From assembly GCF_004379255.2 (NCBI RefSeq), contig NC_056050.1, positions 13,267,410-13,331,409 of the forward strand: a stretch of DNA of 64,000 nt. The letters run 5' to 3'. This document shows, piece by piece, positions 1-11,097 of the stretch; within the stretch, counting starts at the first letter, position 1, and each line of letters opens with the position of its first letter. Source of the stretch: Salvia splendens (taxonomy: Eukaryota > Streptophyta > Magnoliopsida > Lamiales > Lamiaceae). Under the pieces are notes generated by a model. That model was not told the DNA's origin. It made no database searches and saw only the letters and a program-made list of their open reading frames with translations. A program made the position numbers and the translations under genes.

Positions 1-81
1 TTTTACCGAGAGGAAGAAGGAAGAAGGAGCTAGGGTTGCCTTCAATTTCTAATTTGGGGAAGAAGAAGGGTGAAAGAAGAA

Positions 82-434
82 GGCTAAATTCTACGAATGT
101 ACGTCATGGGAGATGATATCCGCCATTTGTACCCGGAAAAAAAAATATTTCCAGTGATGCGTGAGCCTCTCGCGTCTTTGATAAACACGCATGACGCTCT
201 CGCGTGTTTGCCTTGGATACATGTTCCAGTCCAGGCGGTAGAAACTTCACTTCCACCTCGCTCACTCTCTCACTCTCAGCGACGCCCAACGTCTCTAGCC
301 GGCGGAAATCGAAGTGAATCCGATATTTTGATCCTCTAATTCCTATTTTAAGTGGTGTTAGGTAATTTTTGACCATTAATTTCAATTATCATTGCTATAT
401 ATTAGTTAGGTATAGATTTAGGGTTCATGGTTTG
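82..434. repeat. Left terminal inverted repeat of the MULE
   Basis: Pairs with 4147-4562. Identity is strongest at the outer 70 bases (CGTCATGGGAGATGATATCC in both) and again around TAGATTTAGGGTTCATGG at the inner end. The left arm contains fewer copies of the ACGCGTGT/ACACGC motif than the right arm. Confidence 0.88.
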
Positions 435-718
435 ACATTGTGGGACAACAAAAACATTGAATTTAGGCCATTGATGTAGTTATATGTATGCATTGTAAAC
501 TAAATATATAATCAAAGCATTGAACTTGGTATTGAATTTTCGTATTTAATTTTGTGCAATATTTATTTAAGTATGTTGAATTTAGAGTATATGATGTTTT
601 GTCGTACTTATTTTGCAGGTTTGATGGTGTTTGTGAGTTTATATTGGGATGGGAAAATTATTTAGCTCCCAGGTTTGGGTGTTGCTTATGATCCCCCTCG
701 TGCAAAATCATTTATTAT

Positions 719-1926
719 ATGAATGAAAAGATATCTTATTATCATCTAGTTTCAATGATATGTGAAAAAATTGGAATTGATTTGGATGCACATACGATTG
801 ATTTAACATGGAGGCATCCTGTGGTTTTTTTTGGAGTGGTGAATTATATAGCTACACTAGTGGATGATAATTTGTTGGAGTATATGTTTTCTGAAAATCC
901 ACATCAAATTGAACTTTTTATTGAATATACTCCGGTTACTCCTGCGTTGCAATTTGAACCACCTATCACTCATCATGATGTTGGAACGTCTAGGAGAGAT
1001 GATTATCATAGTTTTGATGTCGGGACATCTAGGAGGGATGATGAATATCATAGCTTTGAATTCAACACATTTGGGAGGGAGGTTGATGAACAACTAGATG
1101 TACCAAATGTGAATGTGATGGTTATGATGGTTCAGATGGTTCTGATAATTGTGATGGTTCTGATGGTTCTGATAACTGTGATGGTTCAGATGGTTCTGAT
1201 TGTGATGGTTCCGATGGTTCTCAACCAAGTGATCTTGATTATAGTGCAGAATCATGTGAAGATTCTACAGACGACGAGACACTTGATATGATGGCATGCA
1301 GTTTGTAGGGACCCATTTGGTCCGAAAAGAAAAGGCAAGGACCTTGGGCAACGATACCCATGTAATTGGGAGGTTAAAGCAACGTTTAAGAAACGCGATG
1401 GTAGCTTGTCTATCAACTCATGGGTTGATCGTCATTGTTGTATGGGAGATCACGATCCAAGTGAACATGTTAATCTTATATCATCCATGATTGTTCTCTG
1501 TATTCGAAGTCAAATTGAAAACGATGCTGAATTCAAGCCTTCTGCGGTAGGTACATATATCAAAGATAAATTTCACGTGAAAATCGGCTACAAGAAAGCA
1601 TGGTATGCTCACAGAAAAGCTATTGAGCAGGTATGTTATTTAGATACTTCTTATTCTTACATTATTATCATGTCTTACGTTTGCAATTTTATGCAGCTGT
1701 GTTGCGTCCATTGAGACACCAAGATTATTGGTATGAACCTGAATGGACGTTGGAATGTTCACCAGCACGACTACTTCCTCGTTCTCGTGGGCGGTACAAC
1801 AGAGGCAGGATACACAACCAAATGGATGAGCGCAAAGAAGATGCGCCAAGAGCTCCTCCTCGATGCCGCCTTTGTGGAGAGACCGGCCACAATAGAAGAA
1901 AGTGCACTTTAGGACGTGTTGTGTAG
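719..1926 (+). pseudogene. MULE transposase, internally deleted and frameshifted
   Basis: The N-terminal part (from 719) is a PB1-like MuDR N-region followed by an acidic run of Asp-Gly-Ser repeats encoded at 1110-1230. The conserved stretch SINSWVDRHCCMGDHD (about 1409-1460) and the ENDAEFKPSAV-to-KAWYAHRKA segment (up to 1630) are typical of plant MULE transposases. A donor-like site follows (GAGCAG then GTATGT at 1631) and an acceptor-like TATGCAG ends at 1696. The next exon (1697-1926) gives the C-terminal end, with a CCHC knuckle CRLCGETGHNRRKC near 1864-1905. The catalytic DDE domain that should lie between them is absent. At least two frame changes occur (near 1110 and 1300). Function in the family is transposition of the element; this copy is dead. 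Confidence 0.8.
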
Positions 1927-2142
1927 TCATATTATATTTGAGAATCGTGTTTGAGGCTTGAATTTTATTATGTTTACGACAGTATTTTAGATTTTCTAAC
2001 CATGTTTAAGACCGAAATGACATTCTTAAGAATATTGTTACGTAAAAATCATCTTGTTACGAAAAATTTCTACAGAGTTTACCTTATTTATTGATCAATC
2101 CACCTGTAATAAGTAGACAATACATCTCATGATCCAAATGAA

Positions 2143-3623
2143 CTACTTAAAGGACGATGGTGTATATTTACTCGGGCCTTTTCCTCTGTTGTCACGGCTA
2201 GACCTTCTACGTGGGAACATGCCCATAATTGTCTGAGACAAACGTGGCCTGGAGCGTTCCTTGTCGGGTCGAGACGTGTGTGCACCACTACTAGGGCGAT
2301 CAAGTTGTACACTACTCCTAGGAGGGTCTATATGTTCTCTCCTCGTGGGGCGCTCTGTGTAGTCACTACTTCTGGGACGCTCCAATTGTGCAGAACTCTC
2401 AAGAGCATCATCAGCATCGTCATCATCAGCATCGTCATCATCATCAGCATCATCATCACCATCAGCAGCAGCAGCAGCATCATCATCCAATTCCTCATTT
2501 GTTGGAGAGTGCATGATATGGACATCTGAGAAGAATGAATCATGTGTAGTAGGCGTCCATGGTAGCCCAACTCTATCAAAGGGAGTCACCCAACTAAACT
2601 GTGGCGCGTCTGACCAGGTAGGAAACCAACTAGAGGGATCTGATGCTGGTGGATTTTTCATTTCAGGCTCAACATCAAAATTGTCGATGAATGTATCCAA
2701 ATCTATGTTGTCATCTAAATTAATATTTTCTTCATTTGCGGCTTGTGATGACCCTGGCATGTCTTGGGACATTCTGAAATGACGTGAATAACCATGCCCG
2801 CCTGTTCGGACACCTCTTTGACCAATACCGCGAGCTCTTCGGATAAAACCCCGGGACATATCCACATCAGTGCGCTGTGTGGAAGGTATGACCGTGAGTT
2901 CACTCTCACCACAATCGTTAAGGCAGTTAAGAACAAGATTGTTAATCTCATGCAACAATCCTACGGCGTTTGCTGGGTCAAAACCGCTCGACAATTGAAA
3001 TACACGGGCCAATGTCTCAGCCTGTAACAAATAAAACGTGAATAGTTAATAACATAAATACTTTAAATGAAACAACAACTATAAAAATACAATACTTACT
3101 TGGAGTGTTGACGATGATGCACCAGTGTTCATCCCTACTTCTGGAAGTCTACCCGGCAGCATGATATATGTAATAGTTGTTTTAAATACCACTCCATGTA
3201 TAATCGAGTTCTAATCACCTGCACGTGGTCTTCAAGAGGCTCCATGTAATGATTAGACACGAACTCCGACCTTCTCTCCCAATTTTGAATGTAAGCCTTG
3301 TATGTGTCTCCTACGGGAAGATGGAATGTATGTGTCTCTGGCCTCCAACGTTCAACCAAAGTTGTGATCAAAGCATGATCTACATCTAGAGACTTCCCAC
3401 AGTAAAAAACTCCACCAAAACCAAATCTGCAGACATAATCAATCACGCGTCTGTGATGATTATCTATTTCCCAAAAATGGACCTCAAAGCGCCGAATATT
3501 GAAAGGAGTTATTTCGTCGCCTGCCCACGCCTTGCGAGATATATGACTGTGCTGATAATGCAATACAGAAGGATCTTCTGGTCCATATCGCGACATCCTA
3601 ATATAATCAACAATTAACAACAT
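2143..3623 (-). pseudogene. Plant mobile domain (PMD, MAIN-like) gene carried by the MULE
   Basis: Read on the minus strand from 3623. The first exon contains the hallmark LVERWRPETHTFHLPVGD (about 3300-3350), then a jump to the distal PMD motif NWERRSEFV and YMEWY. The middle of the domain is therefore missing relative to full PMD proteins. An intron is visible: donor GTAAGTATT at 3099 and acceptor TTGTTACAG ending at 3022. It joins the frame ending ...STLQ to AETLARVFQL. Just before it, near 3180, one frame change is needed. The second exon (3021-2143) has an Arg/Gly-rich stretch, an Asp-Ala run from a CAT/ATC repeat (about 2400-2490) and a basic C-terminus. PMD proteins include the host factors MAIN and MAIL1, and PMD genes are known passengers of transposons. 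A degenerate passenger gene is the best reading. Confidence 0.8.
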
Positions 3624-4146
3624 GTTTAATTATAATATAGAAGTATCTTCGGCTCGTCATCTAGTTAAGTGTATATATAAAAATCAATTAGTATACATTA
3701 CTCAATATATTTTACTTATATTTCAAAATTCAATCAGCTCATATAGAGTTCAATTCTCTGAGATCAAATCCAACACCAAATCTTAGTTACTAATGACAAT
3801 TTTCATCAAACAACAATCTTGGTTTATCAAAACAAATCAATTTTCATTGTTAAGAGAACTAAACAAATCTAAAGTTGATAGTGCTTTCAACTAATTTGCT
3901 TTTAACTATTCTAAATCCGATTAAACAAAGTATACTTTTTGATTGGGACAAATTACAAAATAATAAGATTGATAAACATTGTAAAGTTTAATATGTCTTT
4001 TAACATATGTCTTTCATCACAATTCAATACCAAATTCATCACAAATTCATCCCAACACCAAAAATTCGAAACCAATTTAAATAATTCAACAAAAATTCGA
4101 CACCAATTTCAATAATTCACAAATTCAATAATTCAACAAAAAATTT
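3624..4146. other. AT-rich MULE interior, no gene seen
   Basis: Between the start of the PMD gene and the right TIR. AT-rich with repeats of AATTCAACAAAAATTC type near 4060-4145. This would hold the promoter of the minus-strand PMD gene, but no clear element was found. The corresponding interval 435-718 on the other side is similarly plain. Confidence 0.6.
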
Positions 4147-4562
4147 CAAACCATGAACCCTAAATCTATAACCAACTAAAATCGAAATTAAGGGTAAAAA
4201 GTTACCTAACAACACTTAAAAGAGGAATGGGAGTAGCTAGATGTCGGATTCACTTCGATTTTCGTCGGCTAGATGACGAATTCACCATCTCGTCACTGGG
4301 CGTGCAGAGGGAGTTGCTGGGAGTGAAGGAAGAGGGGAGAAAGTCGATTTTTCATTCATTCAAACACGCTGAGCTTGATGCGTGTTTAATTAAAACACGC
4401 ATGAGAGTAACGCGTGTTTTGTATACACGCAAGAGACTATCGCGTGTTTGGTTAAAACACGCAAGAGGCTCACGCGTCTTTCCCATCACTGGGAATGTTT
4501 TTTTTTTCCGGGTACAAATGGTGGATATCATCTCCCATGACGTACATTCGTGGAATTTAGCC
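4147..4562. repeat. Right terminal inverted repeat of the MULE
   Basis: Inverted partner of 82-434 but about 60 bases longer. The extra length lies in 4360-4480, where AAACACGC and GCGTGTTT alternate several times with spacers such as AAGAGGCTC and ATGAGAGTA. The arm expanded by internal duplication of these self-complementary motifs. Confidence 0.85.
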
Positions 4563-6141
4563 GAAAGAAGAAAGGGGGAGGGGGGCGTGCAGCGACGGGT
4601 TTTGGGGGGTTGGGTGTCAATTTCATTTTTTCCTTTTCTATTTTGGGCCACCGAATTTGGGCCAAGGATTTTTTTAACAAAAAGAATGAAGTTGGACTCT
4701 TTCCTTTTTATTTTGGGCATTTGTTTTGTTCTTTTTAATTTGGATTTGGGCCTTTCTTCTTATTGAAATGGAATTGGGCAACGCCCTATTTTAATTAAAT
4801 TGGGCCACTGCCCTTAATAAATTGAGGCCATGAAATCTAATTCCGTTGGACCATAAAAAAATGTTAGTCATTTTAGTACCTTGTCCAATAAATAGTTAAA
4901 TTGGACTTGTGCCTTTTAATCCAATTAAGTGTTTTAAACCAAGAGAACTAAATTTGAGAATAGACGAATCATAAATTAAAGACATAGAATGGGCTACCAA
5001 TTAAAAATACAAGCATGACAAAAAGTCTAAATTAGTCGATAGGCTTTCCTATTGTTTTACCGATTAAATGATGGCTAGCCGCCATTTAATTTCGGCGGCA
5101 TTTAAAGATTAAATTTTCGGAATTTAACTAATGCTCGAATAATTCGGTAAATTCCCAAATAAATTAAATCGCTTGATTTAATTAATACTTAAGGATTTTA
5201 TGGACTTTGGAAAAGAGGAAATAAAAATAATCGCACGCTTAGGAATGCATGCACGCTAAATAAATAGTTACTTAAATATAATTTAAGTATACTTATTGTT
5301 TATAAAGGAGCATCGTCGCACGACAAGTAAAATCAAGTCGAGGAACACTCGTTTGAGAGTTAAGCAAACGAGGTTGGCTTTTCTTTCAAAACGTGATTTT
5401 ATGTGAAAATGTGAATATTTTTGAATGAGTTATCATGCCATGTTTTGTTTATGATTGCCTATCTGTTGGCTATGCTAAGCATGTTAAATCGAATTCTGGT
5501 CCTAGTAGGGCCGCAAACCCTACTTGGACTAGTGTACACATATGGGACTGTGTGCTAGCTTTCGAGTTGATTGGTCAAGTGACCGTCGAGGAATGTGGCC
5601 ACATTCCCGGTTCACACAAGATCAGATATCGTATGTTATGATATGTTATGATATGTTATGTGACTGCGCAGTCAAATTTATGAAATGATAAAGGATTTAG
5701 TGACCGGGGATTTATTTAAGGAAAAATCCCGCGCTCACTCAAGTATGGCTGACAACTAAATGAGAAATATTTTTTGCACTAAGTCCACTAGGTATATCAA
5801 ATACTCAGCCCTGCATGTTTGTTTTCTTAACGTGCAGGTTGATCGTGATCGAATCAAGAAGGTGTTGGGAGAGGCTTATAAATAAGTAGCTAGGTAGCTG
5901 AATTAATATGTCTCTATACATATTACTTCGTCTTGGAACCTTCTGTTGCATGGTTAAGCATTGCTTTAGCAAGATAATACATTTGGTTAATTACTCTGAT
6001 TTCGATTTGGTTGTACCCTTTCATTCTAAGACATTTTGCCCTTGAAGTAAGTACTTCTTTATGACGAGCTTATGTTCAGTGAGTCTAATTTAGTTGCGAA
6101 ATAGCTACACTCATTAGCACTAGGGAGTTGAGGTCGTGACA

Positions 6142-6330
6142 AAATATCAACAGATGACAAAATAGTAGCAACAGAAATGTCAACACAATATCAACACAAC
6201 ATCAACCGTTGACATTGTGTTGACATTTCTGTTGCTACTATTTTATCACTTGTTGACATTTTCCAGATCATAGTTTGGAGTTTGTACAATATTTAAAGTT
6301 TGCATTTGATCACATTCCCATAAAGATATA
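6142..6330. repeat. Inverted-repeat MITE-like element, copy 1
   Basis: Contains a near-perfect hairpin with arms of about 45 bases: 6148-6195 reads towards ATGTCAACACAA and 6212-6258 is its inverted complement (GTTGACATTGTGTTGAC...). It is followed by AGTTTGGAGTTTGTACAA and GTTTGCATTTGATCACATTC, also found in copies near 23870-24065 and 29331-29475. The left edge abuts the end of LTR A, so the LTR may have inserted into this element. Confidence 0.6.
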
Positions 6331-6772
6331 CGTAATACTCCTGTATAACAACACAAATTCCATATGGTAATTTTCATATTTAATATATTATTTAATACTT
6401 TCCATAAAATGATTAAATGGATGTTACATTTTATGTTGTCGATTTGTTAAATTTGTATCTAATTAATGTGGCAGGTTGCACTTTTTATTTTTATTTGTTA
6501 ATAAGTTATTGGTGAGCTAAGTTACTATGTCATTATGGTATTGAATGATCATAGAATTTTTACTCCACCTTATTAGAGAGAAAAAAGTTAACAAAATTAG
6601 AAAATTTATAGGAGTATTTTTTCAGAGACGGATTAAAAAAAGAAATAGTTCATACTTTTCGAAGGCATAGGGAGTAATAATAAAAATACTAATATTATCT
6701 GCAAGAGAACAAACGCGCAATGCAGTATAATAGGTATCGATCCCTTAGGGAAGATAATAACTGTAACAACTA
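6331..6772. other. AT-rich intergenic DNA
   Basis: No gene or intact repeat seen. A weak Stowaway-like fragment (GAGACGGATT to GGGAGTA, 6635-6677) is too degraded to delimit. Confidence 0.5.
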
Positions 6773-7031
6773 CTCTATCCGTCCTAGCTAAGATGACACA
6801 TTTCTTAGTCGTCACGAGATTTTAGATTAGTTGGTTAATATGGTTAATTGAAGAAAGAAAGAGTGGGTTTAAATATTAAATAGAAAGTGAAAAAGAGATG
6901 ATTATTTAAATAGATGAAAAAAGTGGTTGGATGTATTAATTAGATAGAGAAAATTGACAAAAATAGAAATGTGTCATCTTGTTTGGGACAAATTAAAAAG
7001 AAAATGATGTCATCTTAGTTGAGACGGGGAG
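6773..7031. mobile_element. Stowaway-like MITE (Tc1/mariner type)
   Basis: Ends CTCTATCCGTCCTAGC at the left and its imperfect complement at the right (GTTGAGACGGGGAG). TA dinucleotides flank it at 6771-6772 and 7032-7033. The subterminal AAGATGACAC/ATGATGTCATCTT is inverted as well. The right 31 bases recur at 15205-15235, where the duplicated flank of element B begins. Confidence 0.82.
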
Positions 7032-7101
7032 TATAAATAAAAGTAAATTCGCTTTTTTTAAATAATTTGACTTAAGCTTAACAAAATTACAGAGAAAGTA
7101 A

Positions 7102-7248
7102 CTAGATTAACAAGTAGGTGGAAAAACTACTCCTAATTTTGTTCGGGTAACTAGACTAACAAGTAGGTGGAAGAACTACTCCTAATTTTGTTCGGGTAAC
7201 TAGACTAACAAGTAGGTGGAAGAACTACTCCTAATTTAGTTTGGGTTA
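7102..7248 (+). repeat. 49-bp minisatellite, three copies
   Basis: Three direct 49-bp units beginning CTAGA(T/C)TAACAAGTAGG at 7102, 7151 and 7200. The duplicated flank at 15305-15404 has only two units, so copy number changed after that duplication. Confidence 0.9.
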
Positions 7249-7685
7249 CCAATATTATATTTTTTATTTTAAAATTAGGATTCTATTTTTTATGGATCTA
7301 ATGTAATTTTACTCTCTCTTGCTGTCAGTGGCAGACATAGTAAGGACCGGAGGTGGGCTTAAGCCCCTTCCAATTCATTTTTTTCATAATTTTTTTGTTG
7401 ATTTTTTACAAATTTTTAAAACACAAATACATAGCCCTTCCCAAACTATTGATGTTACACAGTAAATAAGTAAAAAGTTGATTATTAAAAGGAGCAGAAT
7501 TTGATATTTAAAGAACAGTAACAATGGCTGCTCTATTATTTCGGGAAACGACGACGCATTTAAAGACAAAAAATTAAATAGTTAATACATATAGGTGTAT
7601 GGGTATTTGTTCCACTCTTATTTTTATTTGTATATATTTTACCAACTAGTATTAATACCCGTGCTATGCACAGGACATATGATTT
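7249..7685. other. Left flank of element B (later duplicated)
   Basis: No gene. Contains GTGGCAGACATAGTAAGG and GGCTTAAGCCCC, resembling the edge of an old DNA transposon, and a small hairpin CCGTGCTATGCACAGG at 7662-7677. The last five bases GATTT (7681-7685) are the target duplication of element B. The whole interval recurs at 15405-15840. Confidence 0.65.
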
Positions 7686-10592
7686 TGTAACACCCGTACC
7701 TTAAGCTTGAAATTAATTTTATGTAACGGAATAATTGATAAAATTATTTCGAAATGCTATGCTTCTCGGTAAATGTGATATGGGAAAAATTGTGGGTTAT
7801 GTGTGTGGTGTGAAAAGGAATGTGTTTATGTTTTTTTTTAATTGTGAACGATGGGAGGCACGTTTAAGGTCTCGTTGAAAGGTCAATGATGAAATTGCTA
7901 TTCTTTAGCAAGGCGAATGAATTAAGTGGAAAGGTATGTATGTTTTATGGATAATGACGCGCGTAATTTGAGGAACGGTTGAATGAATTTTATATTTGGA
8001 ACAACACCATATATAAGTTATGTACGATTTCTCGTACTTTAATTTTTGGTTATGAAGAACGAGATAACAAAATTTAATAAAGGTCCGTGAATTTTATTTA
8101 ACGAAGGAAAATGCGAAAAATATAAAAATGTATGAAATTACTTTGGACTTTCCAAAATAAATTTGAAGTCCAATTAAAAATAAAATAACTTGAGTTCTAA
8201 TCACTCTTTAAATACATCAAGTGGTAGTTTTTAACTTGGGCTTGTAATTTATTTATTGGTTTTAGCCCAATTGAAATTTAATTTATGGAAGCCCAAGTTT
8301 GGTTTTAAACTAGCTAAGCCCAAAAAGAGCCCCTCCCCCCCCGTTGACGGTTTTCCATCCCCTCCCCCATGACCGATCGGTTTTACTCCTCTTTGATCCA
8401 CCGCTCCACTTTCCCCATCAATATCTACACCCCAAAGCCACTCCCCCACTTACTCTTGTAACCTTTCACTTAGCAAAAAAAAAAGAGAGAAGAGAGAAGG
8501 AGAAGCGGCGAGAGAGAGTGCCGAGAGGGAGGAGGAAGCTTTGAGCCACTACCTTGTGTATTTTCCACCATTTTCAACCATCTTGGAGGTATAATCCATT
8601 CCTTGTTTAAAGCATGTGTTGTTCTAGTTTTTCATGCATATTACATCCTTGTTTCGTAGCTTTTCTTCCATAACCAAACTAAATAGGAACCAACTTAGAA
8701 TCTTCCAAACGATCTCCGTACATAGCTGAAGCTTAGAAAGAACTTAACTTTATAGTAATAGCACGTGTTTCGGGAAGTTTCGGGGTGGTTTCGGGCGTGT
8801 TCGGAGTGGCGTGGTGGCTGTCCGGCGGCTGGACCTCTCGGCGATGGCAGGTGGGTGGCTGTCCGGCGGCTGGGTCTGCCTCCGCTCCAGGCGCGACGAC
8901 CGACGGCGACGGAGCAGCAGTCGGCGACGGAGCAGCAGTCGGCGACAGCTGCTTTGCCATCCGGCGACGGCAGCGACCGACGACGCCAACAGCAGCTGCA
9001 CGGCTGTAAGGGACGACGGCGACGGGCTGGAAGCGTCGACTCCTCGACGACGGGGCAGTAGCAGCGACGTCTCTCGCCGGGGGCGACGACAGCGTGCCTT
9101 CGTCGTGGTGGCAGTCGGCGAGAGAGAAGGAGTCGGGGAGAGAGAAAGAAGGGAGGAGAGAGAGAGGGAAGAAAGAGAGGAAGAAGATAGAGGGAATTGG
9201 GCCATGTACTTTTGTTGTTGGGCCTTGGATTAATTTTTTTTAGTTGTTGGGCTCTTCCTTTAATTGATGGGGGCTCACTATGTAATTTTGGAGGAATAAG
9301 GTGGCTAAGAAATTTAATCCCGGGTCGGTGATTGAGAGTTTAATCGGGGGAAAATATTTAATTAAATTCTGTAAGTTCTTTTGACGAGTGAATAATTTAC
9401 CTTGGTATGAAATAATACTTTTTCAACGGTAAATAATTACGGAAATTAAAGTATGCGCGTAAATAATTTTTTTTAAAACATTATTTTCGACGTTATGGAA
9501 AATACGAGGAGCCAACGGAGGAAAGAACGAGTGTAAGCGGCCGATCGGCGTCGCACGCGACGCCTTGGGCGGCCGCCGAATAACCGAAAGTGCGCGAAAA
9601 TCGAGAAAGAGAATTAAAAGATTTTAATTAGAGTGCTTGCATTCTAATTATCGTCGTTACAGAGGTTTGATGTGAACTTTATGTGTTTTCCTAAAAGGTG
9701 GTTCGCACGCACGCTGAAAGTCGGAACGAGGAATTTTTACGGAAAACTTAAGCATTTGAGGTGGGCTTTATTCTTTAACGTTTATTTTAAATCAATATGT
9801 TTACGGTGTTATAAGGATGTTTCTATAAGTATGTCATGCCGTGTTTATGTTTTGAAACTGCCTATCTGATTGTCTACTAGAATAAAACTCTACTAGACTT
9901 TGATGGTTAACGAATTCGGGTCTAACTAGGGTCTACGCCCTACTTAGACTAGTGCACTGATGGGGATCGTGAGCCGTCCCCTAGGTCGGCCGGTCCAGTG
10001 ATCGAGATTGTGGCCACAGTCTCGTTTCACATGATGGTTCAGATATGGTATATGATGGAGGATGATGTTAGTCCGCGCGGACACTATTTCATGGAAATGG
10101 TTTTTCTTGTGCTTCTCGGTTCTTTTAAAGTGAAACCCGGGATCCACACGATGATGGCTTGACATATCTTAACGATGAATGTTTTCGGGCGTGAGTTCAT
10201 TGGGTGCATCAAGTACTCAGCCCCTGCATATGTTTTCCCTATGTGCAGGTTGAGCGAGGTCGGGAGGCGGAGGATGTTGAGTGGTGATTCAAGAACTGGT
10301 CCGGTTACTATTATGTCTTCATACGTAGTAGTAGCTAAACTCTCAAATTGCTTCCGCTATTCAATGTCCCAAGAGACTCCGTTATTTTCTTTATTGTCGA
10401 ACTCTGTTATCTTTCATGTTGTAGACTTCGGGATTGAAACGTTGGTTAACTTAAAATGGAATTTCGTCTTTGACTGTTAAGTGGTATTGCCTTGAATTGT
10501 TTGATTGTTTCCCCCTTCATCCCCGCTTCTTATTTCCCCCCACTAGTCACGATTTCCCGTGCTTCCTATCCTTAGGAAGTGCGGTCGTGACA
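7686..10592 (+). mobile_element. 5' LTR of Tekay-type element B
   Basis: Starts TGTAACACCCGTACC and ends GGTCGTGACA. It is preceded by GATTT (7681-7685), which matches GATTT at 18732-18736 beyond the distal LTR. Near-identical to 15841-18731, with scattered substitutions and one extra 18-bp GGAGCAGCAGTCGGCGAC unit near 8920-8957. It has a GC-rich, purine-rich interior (8480-9190) whose open frames on both strands are not conserved proteins. A donor-like GGAG|GTATAAT (8589) and an acceptor-like TGTGCAG|GTTGAG (10248) bound a possible leader intron. Confidence 0.93.
8589..10248 (+). other. Putative intron inside LTR B1
   Basis: Donor-like GGAG|GTATAAT at 8589. Acceptor-like segment TACTCAGC (10214-10221), T-rich tract, TATGTGCAG ending at 10248. 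The same motif pair sits at equivalent places in LTRs of families C and A (minus strand). Splicing is inferred, not shown. Confidence 0.5.
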
Positions 10593-10595
10593 GAG

Positions 10596-10607
10596 TGGTA
10601 TCAGAGC
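10596..10607 (+). promoter_or_regulatory. Primer-binding site of element B (tRNA-Met)
   Basis: TGGTATCAGAGC, complementary to the 3' end of plant initiator tRNA-Met, three bases after the LTR. Primes minus-strand DNA synthesis. The leader 10608-11097 that follows is purine-rich and has no recognisable gene. Confidence 0.92.
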
Positions 10608-11097
10608 CGTTTTTCCTTCCGCTCTGGACCGAGAGTCGTTTATTCAATCTAGTCTAGACTCGTTTCGCTAGACTAAAAGAATATCCATTTAAAGCTCAAC
10701 ACTCCGTCTCACCGCGCTCAACATGAAAGAAGGCAAAAGTTTGAAACGAAGCATATTAGAAGTAAAAGAATGAGTGGGGCGCAGAAAGGCGCGAATTCCA
10801 AGGAATGATGAGATGACGAGACGAGGAAAACCTTGTGAAGCGCGATTAGCGTTTGATCGAAGGATTGACGAAATTGTAAAAGTACCACGTCTTTAAAAGT
10901 ACGAAGCATCTATCCTTAGATGACAACAAAAAAAAGAAGAAAAAGAAAAAAAAAAGAATTGTTATGACTTTTCCTTATGGAAATCGACAGGTATATGCAC
11001 GGTAGCACGTATGACGTTCTCTACGCGTTTTTATCTCTTTCTACCTCGTTTATTCTTTTTCTACTATTGGTTACTAAGGGAACTTACTTTTATGTAG

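Larger units (their letters stand above)
82..4562. mobile_element. Mutator-like element (MULE) with long TIRs
   Basis: Both ends carry long inverted repeats starting GGCTAAATTC (82) and ending GAATTTAGCC (4562). A 10-bp direct repeat GAAAGAAGAA flanks it at 72-81 and 4563-4572. Long TIRs with a 9-11 bp target duplication are the Mutator signature. Inside are a decayed transposase on the plus strand (719-1926) and a convergent plant-mobile-domain gene on the minus strand (2143-3623). The catalytic DDE part of the transposase is missing, so the copy cannot move on its own. It inserted into LTR family A, which shows the order of events. Confidence 0.9.
1..6141 (+). mobile_element. Tekay/Del-type LTR, family A (3' part), split by a MULE
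   Basis: Positions 1-81 and 4563-6141 belong to one long LTR interrupted by the MULE at 82-4562. The 3' part (about 5430-6141) is homologous, inverted, to the solo LTR at 19584-21640. It includes the blocks around 5440-5600 and 5790-5860 and the terminal GTCGTGACA at 6133-6141. No primer-binding site follows 6141, so this is a solo LTR or the 3' LTR of an element lying to the left; its 5' end is outside the window. A conserved acceptor-like block (TACTCAGC, then a T-rich stretch and GTGCAG, with AG at 5836-5837) matches those in families B and C. Element class is inferred from similarity to the LTRs of elements B and C, whose pol genes are chromoviral. Confidence 0.8.

Noticed and set aside
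719..1291. Met/Val-rich C-terminal run read in the long open frame
   Set aside because: The neighbouring frame gives the expected acidic Asp-Gly-Ser repeat of MULE transposases, so the open frame continues only because of a frameshift.
2278..3027. Plus-strand frames opposite the PMD gene
   Set aside because: Shadows of the minus-strand exons.
7320..7685. A complete hAT or Helitron element in the left flank of B
   Set aside because: Only edge-like fragments (GTGGCAGACATAG, CCGTGCTATGCACAGG) are visible, with no matching second end or target duplication.
8750..9233. Overlapping open frames of 75-151 codons in the GC-rich LTR interior of element B (and again at 16889-17371)
   Set aside because: They lie in an LTR, overlap on both strands, follow GC-rich repeats and show no conserved protein motif.
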